The notes under the pieces were generated by a model. The model saw nothing but the letters and a program-made list of their open reading frames with translations, was not told where the DNA came from and searched no databases. This document shows positions 8,037 to 16,476 of a DNA stretch of 40,198 nucleotides, piece by piece (the stretch's first letter is position 1; every line of letters starts with the position of its first letter). The position numbers and the translations under genes were made by a program. The DNA is from Gaiellaceae bacterium (GTDB lineage: Bacteria; Actinomycetota; Thermoleophilia; Gaiellales; Gaiellaceae), in NCBI GenBank assembly GCA_030446625.1, contig JAUJMY010000016.1, positions 1 through 40,198 of the forward strand, written 5' to 3'.

Positions 8037-10073
8037 ATGGACTTCTTCAACGACCACGCGGTGCTCTTCGCGCTCGTCTGTTCCGCCATCGGGATCGGCT
8101 TCGGCATGGGCCTCACCGTCTGGCTGCTGGCCCGCCCGGCCGGGAACGAGCGCATGCGCGAGATCGGGCGCGCGATCCAGGAGGGCGCGGACGCGTACCT
8201 CCGCAGGCAGTACCTGACGATCGCCGCGGTCGCCGTCGTGCCCTTCGTCCTGCTCGGGATCTACGAGGAGCTCGGCTGGGGGACGGCGTTCGGCTTCCTC
8301 GTCGGAGCCCTGCTGTCCGCCGCGGCCGGGTTCATCGGGATGAACGTCGCGGTGCGCTCGAACATGCGGACCGCGGAGGCGGCGCGCGAAGGGCTTCGTC
8401 CCGCGCTGAACGTCGCCTTCCGCGCCGGTTCCGTCACGGGCTTGCTCGTCGTCGGCCTCGGGCTGCTCGGCGTCGCGGGCTACTACGGACTGCTCACGGA
8501 GTTCTTCGACATCCGCGGCGAGGACGCGATCGACGACCTCGTCGGGCTCGCGTTCGGCGGGTCGCTGATCTCCGTCTTCGCGCGTCTCGGCGGCGGGATC
8601 TACACGAAGGCCGCCGACGTCGGCGCCGATCTCGTCGGGAAGATCGAGGCGGGGATCCCGGAGGACGATCCGCGTAACCCCGCCGTGATCGCGGACAACG
8701 TCGGCGACAACGTCGGCGACTGCGCGGGCATGGCCGCCGACCTCTTCGAGACGTACGCCGTCACGGCCGTTGCCGTGATGCTGCTCGGGACGGCGTTCCC
8801 GGGGCTCGAGCTCTACCCACTCGCGCTCGGAGGCATCTCGATCCTCGCCTCCGTCGTCGGAGTCTTCTTCGCGCGCGTCGGCCGCGGCGGGTCGATCATG
8901 AACGCGCTCTACAAGGCCGTGCTCGTCGCGACCGGCCTGTCGGCGCTCGGGTTCATCCCGGTGACGATGGCCTTCGACGACGCCTCGGACGCGTTCAGCT
9001 TCGCCGACCTGTACATCCCGGCGCTCGTCGGGCTGATCGTCACCTTCCTGCTCGTCGCGATCACCGAGTACTACACGGGGACGCGCTGGGGCCCCGTGAA
9101 GTCGATCTCACAGGCATCGCAGACCGGGCACGCGACCAACATCATCGAGGGGCTCGCGGTCGGCATGCAGGCGACCGCCGCGCCGGTCGTCGTGATCGCG
9201 GCGGGGATCCTCGTCGCGTACGAGGTCGCCGGTCTCTACGGCATCGGCGTCGCGGTGATGGCGCAGCTGTCGATGACCGGGCTGATCGTCGCGCTCGACG
9301 CGTACGGTCCGGTCACGGACAACGCGGGCGGGATCGCAGAGATGGCGGACCTCCCCGAGTCCGTCCGCGCGATCACCGATCCGCTCGACGCGGTCGGCAA
9401 CACCACGAAGGCGGTCACGAAGGGGTACGCGATCGGCTCGGCGGCGCTCGCGGCGCTCGTCCTCTTCGACAGCTACACGGAGGGACTCGAGGACACCGAC
9501 GTCGCGCAGAACTTCAACCTCGACAACGCGTGGGTCATCGCCGGCCTCTTCATCGGCGGGCTGATGCCGTTCCTGTTCGCGTCGCTCGCCATGCAGGCGG
9601 TCGGGCGCGTCGGCGGCCAGGTCGTGACGGAGGTGCGACGGCAGTTCCGCGAGATCCCGGGGATCCTCGAGGGCACCGGACGCCCCGACTACAGCACGGC
9701 CGTCGGCATCGTCACGACGTCGGCGATCAAGCGGATGCTCGCGCCCGCGCTCATCCCGGTCGCGATTCCGGTGGTCGTCGGCCTGATCAGCCCCGAGATG
9801 CTCGGCGGGCTTCTGATCGGCACGATCGTCACCGGCCTCTTCCTCGCGATCGCAATGACCTCCGGCGGCGGCGCGTGGGACAACGCGAAGAAGCTGATCG
9901 AGGACGGCGCGTTCGGCGGCAAGGGCTCGGACGCGCACGCCGCGTCCGTCACCGGCGACACCGTCGGCGACCCCTACAAGGACACGGCCGGCCCGGCGAT
10001 CAACCCGATGATCAAGATCGCGAACATCGTCGCGATCCTCCTCATCCCGCTGATCATCACGATCCACGGCTGA
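8037..10073 (+). CDS. hppA: Membrane-bound proton-translocating pyrophosphatase, K+-independent type
   Basis: A 678-residue integral membrane enzyme with about 15-16 hydrophobic segments that hydrolyses PPi and pumps protons. [18 protein letters not shown] and the following [20 protein letters not shown] are the PPi/Mg binding loops. [19 protein letters not shown] near the C-terminus is the third conserved loop. In [15 protein letters not shown], Lys458 and Thr461 occupy the positions that separate K+-independent (Lys/Thr) from K+-dependent (Ala) enzymes, so potassium is probably not needed. The start ATG has AGGGG upstream. It converges with a K+-uptake operon. Confidence 0.97.
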   Translation: MDFFNDHAVLFALVCSAIGIGFGMGLTVWLLARPAGNERMREIGRAIQEGADAYLRRQYLTIAAVAVVPFVLLGIYEELGWGTAFGFLVGALLSAAAGFIGMNVAVRSNMRTAEAAREGLRPALNVAFRAGSVTGLLVVGLGLLGVAGYYGLLTEFFDIRGEDAIDDLVGLAFGGSLISVFARLGGGIYTKAADVGADLVGKIEAGIPEDDPRNPAVIADNVGDNVGDCAGMAADLFETYAVTAVAVMLLGTAFPGLELYPLALGGISILASVVGVFFARVGRGGSIMNALYKAVLVATGLSALGFIPVTMAFDDASDAFSFADLYIPALVGLIVTFLLVAITEYYTGTRWGPVKSISQASQTGHATNIIEGLAVGMQATAAPVVVIAAGILVAYEVAGLYGIGVAVMAQLSMTGLIVALDAYGPVTDNAGGIAEMADLPESVRAITDPLDAVGNTTKAVTKGYAIGSAALAALVLFDSYTEGLEDTDVAQNFNLDNAWVIAGLFIGGLMPFLFASLAMQAVGRVGGQVVTEVRRQFREIPGILEGTGRPDYSTAVGIVTTSAIKRMLAPALIPVAIPVVVGLISPEMLGGLLIGTIVTGLFLAIAMTSGGGAWDNAKKLIEDGAFGGKGSDAHAASVTGDTVGDPYKDTAGPAINPMIKIANIVAILLIPLIITIHG

Positions 10074-10116
10074 CGCGCCCGGCGCGGCTCCGCGGTTGCC
10101 GCGGCTCCGCGGGGAA

Positions 10117-10137
10117 CAAGTAACACGTTGTTACTTG
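10117..10137. terminator. Perfect inverted repeat between convergent hppA and the DUF389 gene
   Basis: CAAGTAACA-CGT-TGTTACTTG is a 9-bp perfect stem, AT-rich in a GC-rich setting, placed between two converging genes. It is probably a bidirectional transcript end, although the GTAACA/TGTTAC half-sites also look like a protein-binding palindrome. Just upstream, two CCGCGG blocks around TTG form another small stem. Confidence 0.5.
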
Positions 10138-10139
10138 GA

Positions 10140-11130
10140 TCAGCCGCCTGCTGCCGTTCGGCGCTCGAGGCGGCGGTCGAAGCGGTCCTGGCGGCGGGCG
10201 AAGAGCGCGCGCTCGAGCGCGAGCGTCGCGATTCCCGCGACGAGGAGGGCGGCGAGGTTGATCAGGAGCTGCGCGAGCGCGCCGCGCGCCTCGGTCCAGT
10301 CGCGATACGCCGCGGGACGCCGACGTTCGCGGCGGAGGGGATGGTCGCGACGGAGATCAGGACGCCCATCAGCGCGCCCGACTTCGCAGTCGTGAGCGAG
10401 ATCGTGCCGGCGATCCCCGCCAGCGTCGCGACGATCACCGAGTAGACGTTCGGGTGCGAGATGAAGAGCGTCGCCGGGTGCGTCTCGGGGCTCAGCTCGC
10501 CCGGCCCCTCGCCCGCGGCGCGCAGCGGAGCGTCGCGACGAAGGTGACTGCGATCGCTACCGGGAACCCGACGGCGAGCGCGGCGGCCGAGCGGCGTGCG
10601 AGATCCGCGCGCCGAGAGACGGCAGCGACGCAGAACGCCGCGAGCGGCCCGAACTCCGGCCCGACGACCATCGCCCCGATGATCAGGATCACGGAGTCGG
10701 TGAGGATCCCGGCGGCCGCGATCAGCGTCGCCAGCACCATGAACGCGAGGAAGCTGTAGGAGAGATCCGTGCTCTCGGAGGTGCGCGCCTCGACGTCCTC
10801 CCACACGATCGCGTCGGCCGGAGCTCCGGCCGCGAGCCGCTCCGCGCGCTCGGCGCCCTCGGAGATGCCCGACGACGCCGTCTCCATCGAGATCGCGCCT
10901 CGCTCGGCGAGGCCGAGGTCGCGGAGGTCGGCCACGAGCAGGCTCGCGTCATCCCGTGCGATGTCGCACAGGACGAAGTCGCCGTTCGGCTGCGTCGCGA
11001 CCCCGGGGATCCGCACGACGTTGATCACCGAGGGCACCGCGTGGAGGATGCTCAGGGTTCGCTCGACGAGATCCTCGGGAACGACGAGCCGCAGGTGGAC
11101 GAGCCCGACCGGGCGCGTCTCCGTCTCCAT
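10140..11130 (-). pseudogene. DUF389 membrane protein, frame broken at two places
   Basis: Three consecutive frames join into one DUF389 (TIGR00341-like) protein of about 330 residues. The first frame (11130 down to about 10525) starts METETRPVGLVHLRLVVPEDL and includes the membrane segments around SVILIIGAMVVGPEFGPLAAF. The second (about 10525-10315) carries TLFISHPNVYSVIVATLAG and SGALMGVLISVATIPSAANVGV. The third (about 10315-10140) gives AAYRDWTEARGALAQLLINLAA and a basic tail. Each junction needs one added base. Function is unknown; the family pairs a soluble N-terminal domain with a transmembrane domain. Its ATG shares one base with the trkH stop (TGATG), so it is the third gene of a K+-uptake operon. 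Called frameshifted; sequencing indels are the simplest cause. Confidence 0.8.
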
Positions 11131-12662
11131 CAGGCGCGCCAGTAGTTCTTCGTGAAGAGCACGGCGATCGGGATGATCTCGAGCCGCCCCAGCCACATCA
11201 GCGCGATCATCACGAGCTTCGAGAAGGGGCTGAAGTCCGCGTACGACCCCATCGGGCCCGCGGAGCCGAAGCTCGGCCCGACGTTGCCGAGCGTGGCAGC
11301 GGACGCGGCGACGGCCTCGAACGGCGAGACGTCGGCGCCGGCGAGTGCCGAGTCGACGGTGATCGCGAGCGCGCCGACCGCGAACAGCCCGATGTAGAGG
11401 AGGACGAAGACGATCACGGCGCGCAGCGTGCGCTCGTCGATCATGCGCCCGTTCAGGCGCACCGGGTAGACCACCTCCGGGTGAACCGTCTGGTCGAGCT
11501 CTCGCCGGAGCATCCGCCCGATCAGCAGGTGCCGGACGACCTTGATCGAGCCGGCCGTCGACCCTGCCGATCCCCCGAGGAACATCAAGCCCACGAGAGC
11601 CACGGCGGCCAGCGCGCCCCAGGCCGCGAAGTCGGCGCTCGCGAAGCCGGTCGTCGTCATGATCGACACGGCCTGGAAGACGCCGTGCCGGACGGCGGCC
11701 TCCCCCTCGTGCACGTCCGTGCTCGCCAGAATCGCGGCGAGAACGAGCGAGGCGACGGCGAGAAGCGCCACGTAGAGCCGGAACTCCTGGTCGCGCAGGA
11801 GCGGCGCGACGCGCCGGCGGACGAGCGCGACGAAGAGGAGCGCGAAGTTCACGCCGGCGAGGAACATGAAGAGCGCGAGCGTCCAGTGGGTCGCGGGGCC
11901 GAACTCGGCCACGCCGCGCTCGCGCGTGGAGAACCCGCCGATGGGGAGCGTCGCGAACGCGTGCGCGACCGCGTCGTACACGCCCATGCTCCTCTCCGCG
12001 CCGGCGCCGCGCAGGAGGAGGAGGACGCCGATCAGGAGGAGCGTGAGGGCGACGTACAGGATCCAGAGCCGGCGCGCGGTGTCGCGCACGCGCTCCGTGA
12101 AGCCGACCTCGGGCCCCGGCGCCTCCGACTCGAAGAGCTGCCGGCCGCCGACACGGAGCCTCGGCAGCACCGCGAGCGCGAGCACGATGATCCCCATCCC
12201 GCCGAGCCACTGGCTGAACTGCCGCCACATCAGGAGCGAGCGCGAGAGCTCGGGCACGTCGGTCACCACGCTCGCCCCTGTCGTCGTGAAGCCGGACATC
12301 GACTCGAAGAAGGCGTCCACGGGCCTCGTCAGCTGCTCCTCGCCCGAGAGCAGGTAGGGGAGCGCGCCGAGGGCGCCGACGAGGAGCCAGCTCAGCGAGA
12401 CGACGAGGAACCCCTCGCGGGCGCCGACGTGCTCCTTGCCTCTGGTCGCACGCTCGAGCGTCCAGCCGCCGGTGACGCCGACGGCGCCGGTGAGCACGAA
12501 CGGCCACGGCGGCTCCCCGTAGCCAATCGCGACCGCGGTCGGGACGAGGAGCGCGAGGCTCGCGTACTTGACGATCGCCGCGACCAGGTTGAGCGCGGCG
12601 CCCACGTCGACGCCGATCGTCTCGCGACGCGCGGCGCGCCGGAGCCGCGCGACGTTGATCAC
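11130..12662 (-). CDS. trkH: Trk-type potassium uptake membrane subunit
   Basis: A 510-residue channel-like K+ transporter with the four pore repeats of the TrkH/KtrB superfamily: SGFTTTGASV, FATLPIGGFST, SIMTTTGFASAD and ATLGNVGPSFG. It is gated by the cytoplasmic RCK protein TrkA. The GTG at 12662 overlaps the trkA stop by 4 nt (GTGA), and its own stop shares a base with the DUF389 start, so the three genes are tightly coupled. The C-terminus (LGRLEIIPIAVLFTKNYW) is complete. Confidence 0.95.
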   Translation of the reverse strand: MINVARLRRAARRETIGVDVGAALNLVAAIVKYASLALLVPTAVAIGYGEPPWPFVLTGAVGVTGGWTLERATRGKEHVGAREGFLVVSLSWLLVGALGALPYLLSGEEQLTRPVDAFFESMSGFTTTGASVVTDVPELSRSLLMWRQFSQWLGGMGIIVLALAVLPRLRVGGRQLFESEAPGPEVGFTERVRDTARRLWILYVALTLLLIGVLLLLRGAGAERSMGVYDAVAHAFATLPIGGFSTRERGVAEFGPATHWTLALFMFLAGVNFALLFVALVRRRVAPLLRDQEFRLYVALLAVASLVLAAILASTDVHEGEAAVRHGVFQAVSIMTTTGFASADFAAWGALAAVALVGLMFLGGSAGSTAGSIKVVRHLLIGRMLRRELDQTVHPEVVYPVRLNGRMIDERTLRAVIVFVLLYIGLFAVGALAITVDSALAGADVSPFEAVAASAATLGNVGPSFGSAGPMGSYADFSPFSKLVMIALMWLGRLEIIPIAVLFTKNYWRA

Positions 12663-14050
12663 AGAGCGGCCTCGACCTCTGCTGCGCGTCGCGCCTCGGT
12701 GAAGATGATCACGCGGTCCCCGGGCTGGAGCATGTCGTCGCCGTGGGGGATCACCGCTCGTCCGTTTCGGACGATGGCGCCGATCAGCGAGCCCGTCATC
12801 GGGAGGTCGCGGAACGGGCGGTTCACGAGCTTGCTCCGGTCGCGGACGACGACGTCCAGGATCTCGTACCGGTCGCCCTCGAGCATCGCCACCTGCCGGG
12901 TGCGGGGGTCGTGCGCGTGGCGGACGATCTCCTCGGCCGTCACCTCGCGCGGGTTGATAGCGACGTCGATCCCGGCGCGCTCGAAGACGCCGATCGAGAC
13001 CGCGTCGTGGACGATCGCGATCGTGAAGTTGACGCCGTAGAGCTTCGCCAGCGTCGCCGCGTAGTGGTTCTTGGCGTCGTCACGCATCGCGAAGATCGCC
13101 GCGCGGGCGGCCCCGATCCGCTCGCGCTCGAGAAAGTCGGGATCGATGCCGGTCGAGTTGTAGATCCGCGCCTTCGGCAGCTCCTCCGCCACCTCGAGCG
13201 CGCGCTCGCGGCTCGATTCGATCATCCGCACGCGGATGTTCTGCTCGAGCAGGACGCGTGCGACCGCCGTCCCGATCCGTCCGCAGCCGTAGATCACGAC
13301 GTCGTCGACGCGCCGCGTGTCGGGCGCGAGCAGCTCGCTCCACTCGCGGGCCGACTCCGGCGAGCCGATCACGATGATCCGGTCGCCGACCTGGATCGTC
13401 GCGTCGCCGCGCGGCACGATCATCTGGTGGCCGCGGATGATGCTCGCCACCTTCGAGTTGCGCGGGATCCGCGCGTCGCGCAGCGGCCGCCCGATCACGT
13501 CGCCCCGTCGCGCCTCGGCGCCGTGTCCGGCCTTAAGAGCGGCGGCGAGCGGGGAGCCTCGTCCGTTCTCGGCCGAGACCGGATCGATGTCGAATTCGAC
13601 GATCTGGACCTGCCCGTCGGCGAAGACGTCGGTCTGCCGCGCCGCGGGGACGCCGATGATCCGCGACACGGCGTGCGCGGTCTCGAGCTCGGACGAGACG
13701 ATGAAGTCGACGTCGAGCTGGCGCTCGTGCCACGCTTCCAGGTACTCGACGTTCGTCGTCCTCACGATCGTCTTCGTCTCGGGCGCGATCTTCTTCGAGA
13801 GGATCGCGGCGATGATGTTCACCTCGTCTCGCGACGTGCAGCAGATCAAGAGGTCGACGCTGCGCACGCCCGTCTCCTGGAGCGTCCGCCGGCTCGCGCC
13901 GTTCCCGGTGCGCGTCGTGACGTCGTACCGGTTCGCGATCGCCGTGAGCCGCCCGGCGTCGACGTCGAGGACGGTGACGTCGTGCGTCTCGTGGAGTGCC
14001 TCCACGATCGTCGTCCCGACCTGGCCCGCGCCGATGATCAGGATCTTCAC
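12659..14050 (-). CDS. trkA: Trk potassium uptake regulatory subunit (two RCK domains)
   Basis: A 463-residue cytoplasmic protein with tandem RCK_N/RCK_C units. The first Rossmann loop is ILIIGAGQVGTTIVEAL (about 3-19) and the second is VVIYGCGRIGTAVARVL (about 240-256). Each is followed by a TrkA-C domain; the last one is PMTGSLIGAIVRNGRAVIP. It binds NAD(H)/ATP and gates TrkH. The GTG at 14050 follows TAGCCT by 8 nt with no clear Shine-Dalgarno, suggesting a leaderless operon start. It is the first gene of trkA-trkH-DUF389. Confidence 0.95.
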   Translation of the reverse strand: MKILIIGAGQVGTTIVEALHETHDVTVLDVDAGRLTAIANRYDVTTRTGNGASRRTLQETGVRSVDLLICCTSRDEVNIIAAILSKKIAPETKTIVRTTNVEYLEAWHERQLDVDFIVSSELETAHAVSRIIGVPAARQTDVFADGQVQIVEFDIDPVSAENGRGSPLAAALKAGHGAEARRGDVIGRPLRDARIPRNSKVASIIRGHQMIVPRGDATIQVGDRIIVIGSPESAREWSELLAPDTRRVDDVVIYGCGRIGTAVARVLLEQNIRVRMIESSRERALEVAEELPKARIYNSTGIDPDFLERERIGAARAAIFAMRDDAKNHYAATLAKLYGVNFTIAIVHDAVSIGVFERAGIDVAINPREVTAEEIVRHAHDPRTRQVAMLEGDRYEILDVVVRDRSKLVNRPFRDLPMTGSLIGAIVRNGRAVIPHGDDMLQPGDRVIIFTEARRAAEVEAAL

Positions 14051-14058
14051 GGACTGTC

Positions 14059-14064
14059 AGGCTA
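14059..14064 (-). promoter_or_regulatory. -10-like TAGCCT before trkA
   Basis: On the minus strand TAGCCT lies 8 nt before the GTG of trkA. It is the probable promoter of the trkA-trkH-DUF389 operon. Confidence 0.5.
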
Positions 14065-14118
14065 GCGCGGCGATCGGCCGCGACGCAGGCGCCTCGCGGC
14101 GCGGGCGGCGCCCGTAGC

Positions 14119-14124
14119 TACTGT
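14119..14124 (+). promoter_or_regulatory. -10-like TACTGT before the sugar dehydrogenase
   Basis: TACTGT ends 6 nt before ATG 14131. Together with the minus-strand element at 14059-14064 it makes a compact divergent promoter pair. Confidence 0.4.
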
Positions 14125-14130
14125 GACGAG

Positions 14131-15216
14131 ATGACGCGACGCGTCGCCGCTGGACTGCTCCTTCTCGCCGCTCTCGCCGCCGCGGCGGTCGCGGGCGCGC
14201 GGGGCGACCGGGCGACCGCGCTCTCGCTCCAGCGCGTCGCCGGCGGCCTCGACTCGCCGCTGCACCTCGCGGTGCCGCGGAGCGAGCCGAACCGGCTCTA
14301 CGTCGTGGAGCAGGCGGGCGTGATCCGCGTGCTCGAGGGCGGACGCGTGCGCCGGACGCCGTTCCTCGATATCCGCAATCTCGTCCGCAGCGGCGGCGAG
14401 CAGGGCCTCCTCGGCCTCGCGTTCCATCCCCGCTACGCGCAGAACCGCCGCTTCTACGTCAACTACACCGACCGGAGCGGCGACACGCGGATCGTCGAGT
14501 ACCGCTCGAACGGTCGCGAGGCGCTCCTTCGCACGCGGCGCCAGCTTCTGTTCGTGAAGCAGCCGTACCCGAACCACAACGGCGGCCAGGTCGCGTTCGG
14601 TCCCGACGGGAGGCTCTACGTCGGCATGGGCGACGGCGGCTCTGGCGGCGATCCCGAGAACCGTGCGCAGAACCTCGGCAGCCGGCTCGGGAAGCTGCTC
14701 GCGCTGAACGTCGACCGCCGCGGCGCGCGCTGGCAGATCGCGGCGCTCGGCCTGCGCAACCCGTGGCGCTTCTCCTTCGACCGCGCGACCGGCGATCTCT
14801 ACATCGGCGACGTGGGGCAGGGGACGTACGAGGAGATCGACTTCACGCCACGCCGCAGCCCGGGGCTCGAGAACTACGGCTGGGACGTCTGGGAGGGCCG
14901 CGCGCGGTTCGAGAACAAGCGGCCGTCGCGCGGGCGGCTCGTCTTCCCGGTCGCCCAGTACGGGCGTAGCCAGGGGTACTCGGTCACAGGCGGGTTCGTG
15001 TACCGCGGCTCGGCCGTCCCCTCCCTGCGCGGTCGCTACCTCTACGGCGACTTCGGCAGCGGGACGATCTGGAGCCTGAAGGTCGTCCGCGGGCGCGCGA
15101 CCGGCCTGCGCCGCGAGCCGATCCGCCTCGACGGGCTCGCGTCGTTCGGCGAGGACCCGCGCGGCGAGCTGTACGTCGTCTCGCTCGGCGGCGCCGTCTT
15201 CAAGATCGTCGACTAG
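14131..15216 (+). CDS. PQQ-dependent sugar dehydrogenase-type beta-propeller, secreted
   Basis: 361 residues. An N-terminal signal peptide (MTRRVAAGLLLLAALAAAAV) is followed by a six-bladed propeller of the GSDH/aldose sugar dehydrogenase family. Markers include GEQGLLGLAFHP (about 89-100), PNHNGGQVAFGPDGRLYVGMGDGG, where His149 aligns with the catalytic base, ALGLRNPWRFSF, DVGQGTYEEID and a late YLYGDFGSGTIW. The family oxidises sugars with PQQ outside the membrane; no PQQ biosynthesis gene is visible here. It is transcribed divergently from trkA. Confidence 0.92.
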   Translation: MTRRVAAGLLLLAALAAAAVAGARGDRATALSLQRVAGGLDSPLHLAVPRSEPNRLYVVEQAGVIRVLEGGRVRRTPFLDIRNLVRSGGEQGLLGLAFHPRYAQNRRFYVNYTDRSGDTRIVEYRSNGREALLRTRRQLLFVKQPYPNHNGGQVAFGPDGRLYVGMGDGGSGGDPENRAQNLGSRLGKLLALNVDRRGARWQIAALGLRNPWRFSFDRATGDLYIGDVGQGTYEEIDFTPRRSPGLENYGWDVWEGRARFENKRPSRGRLVFPVAQYGRSQGYSVTGGFVYRGSAVPSLRGRYLYGDFGSGTIWSLKVVRGRATGLRREPIRLDGLASFGEDPRGELYVVSLGGAVFKIVD

Positions 15217-15393
15217 CCGGGGCGGCGAGGCGCGCCGCCGCGCGTCGCACGCCGGCTGCCGCCGCGACTCCTACGGCTGCTGCGGCGCCGAAGAGCAGGC
15301 CGACGACGTTCGTCGTCGTGCAGTACGGCAGACGTTGCAGCAGGCCCGGATGACGTGCGCGTTCTCCGCCGTCCTGTTCAGCACCGGGAGCAT
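15200..15393 (-). CDS. Candidate small Cys-rich membrane protein, apparently frameshifted
   Basis: Reading minus from ATG 15393 gives a short N-terminus (MLPVLNRTAENAHVIRACCN) continuing VCRT, then out of frame. Adding one base near 15319 continues as CTTTNVVGLLFG followed by an Ala/Val/Gly hydrophobic segment and an Arg/Ala tail, ending at TGA 15202-15200. The joined product of about 64 residues would hold four clustered cysteines before one membrane helix. The end overlaps the dehydrogenase gene by 17 nt, tail to tail. I recognise no family. The alternative is that this is non-coding DNA. Confidence 0.35.
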
Positions 15394-15436
15394 CCGCAGC
15401 TGCGCGCGCTCAGCACGCTCCGATTCTAGGTCGGCG

Positions 15437-15658
15437 CTAGCCGGTGCGGCGGCGGCGCACGTTCGGCGCCTGCTGGCCGAGCGCGGCGTACGCGAGCGCC
15501 TGCAGCGACTCGTTGAGCACCGACAGCTCGCGCGTCATCCGCTGGAGCTCGTCGCTCCGCTCGAGCCGGCGGTTGAGCTGGGCGATCTCGTCGCAGATCC
15601 GGTCGAGCCGCTCGAGCATCGCCTCGAACTGGCGGTCGGAGAGATCCTTGCGCTCCAC
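15437..15658 (-). CDS. Small coiled-coil protein, unknown
   Basis: 73 residues from GTG 15658: MERKDLSDRQFEAMLERLDR followed by Leu-heptad helical sequence to about 58, then a basic tail ending RRRRTG. No family is recognised. Support comes from a -10-like TAAAGT 7 nt before the GTG and from the regular amphipathic heptads. It is divergent from the ABC transporter operon, from which it is 23 nt away, and may be co-transcribed with the Cys-rich candidate downstream. Confidence 0.6.
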   Translation of the reverse strand: MERKDLSDRQFEAMLERLDRICDEIAQLNRRLERSDELQRMTRELSVLNESLQALAYAALGQQAPNVRRRRTG

Positions 15659-15665
15659 GGGACAG

Positions 15666-15673
15666 ACTTTAAT
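15666..15673. promoter_or_regulatory. Shared divergent -10 element
   Basis: ACTTTAAT reads as TAAAGT on the minus strand (7 nt before GTG 15658) and as TTTAAT on the plus strand (8 nt before GTG 15682). The two start codons are therefore served by overlapping hexamers. Confidence 0.45.
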
Positions 15674-15681
15674 GAGCGGCC

Positions 15682-16476
15682 GTGACGCGGCTCTACCTGC
15701 GCTTCGCCCGGAGCGGCTTCCGCCGCTACGCCGCCTACCCCGCCGCGACGTGGGCGGGCGCGTTCACGAACACCGTCTTCGGCTTCATCCAGGCGTACAT
15801 CCTCCTCGCGCTCTACGAGCAGCGGGACGAGATCGGCGGCTACGACGCCGTCGACACCGTCACCTACGTGTGGCTCGCGCAGGCGATGATCGCCGCGGTT
15901 CAGGTCTTCGGCTGGGCCGACCTCGCGCGCCGGATCCGCACAGGGGACGTCGCGACCGACCTCGTGCGCCCGGTGCACCCGCTCCGCGTCGGGCTCGCCT
16001 TCGACCTCGGGCGCGCGCTCTACCACGTCACGTTCCGCGGGATCCCGCCGTTCCTCGTCGGGGCGATCGCCTTCGACGTGGAGGCGCCGGGGAGCCCGCT
16101 CGTCCTGCTCGCGTTCGGCGTGAGCCTCGTCCTCGCCGTCTGCGTCAGCTACGCCTTCCGCGCGCTCTACAACCTCGCCGCGTTCTGGCTGCTCGACGAC
16201 CGAGGGCCGCGGATCCTCGGCGTCACGGTCGCGCTCTTCTTCTCGGGCTTCATCGTCCCGGTGCACTTCTTCCCGGAGCCGCTGCGACTCGTCGCGACGG
16301 CGACGCCGTTCCCGGCCATGATCCAGACGCCGATCGACGTCTTCGTCGGGAAGCTCGAAGGCGTCGAGGTCGTCGCCGGGCTCGCTCTCCAGTTCGCGTG
16401 GGCGGGCGCGCTGTTCGCGCTCGCGCACGCGGTCTTCGCCGGCGGCACGCGCAAGCTGGTGGTGCAGGGTGGCTGA
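15682..16476 (+). CDS. ABC-2 type permease (COG4587-like), first of pair
   Basis: A 264-residue membrane protein with about six hydrophobic segments; it opens RLYLRFARSGFRRYAAYPAAT and ends KLVVQGG. It belongs to the uncharacterised ABC-2 exporter set whose three genes lie together here (permease, permease, ATPase). GTG 15682 follows TTTAAT closely. The stop overlaps the next permease by 8 nt. The substrate of this family is not established. Confidence 0.85.
   Translation: MTRLYLRFARSGFRRYAAYPAATWAGAFTNTVFGFIQAYILLALYEQRDEIGGYDAVDTVTYVWLAQAMIAAVQVFGWADLARRIRTGDVATDLVRPVHPLRVGLAFDLGRALYHVTFRGIPPFLVGAIAFDVEAPGSPLVLLAFGVSLVLAVCVSYAFRALYNLAAFWLLDDRGPRILGVTVALFFSGFIVPVHFFPEPLRLVATATPFPAMIQTPIDVFVGKLEGVEVVAGLALQFAWAGALFALAHAVFAGGTRKLVVQGG

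Noticed and set aside
4992..8057. A very long open frame on the minus strand opposite the glycosyltransferase and GCS2 genes
   Set aside because: The translation is Arg/Leu/Val/Asp-rich without any domain and lies exactly opposite well-conserved plus-strand genes; such antisense frames are expected at high GC.
9108..10067. Minus-strand open frame opposite hppA
   Set aside because: Asp/Arg repeats generated by the antisense of a GC-rich membrane protein gene; no independent support.
11481..13040. A long plus-strand open frame opposite trkH/trkA
   Set aside because: His/Arg/Asp-rich translation with no motif; the minus-strand genes are clearly real.
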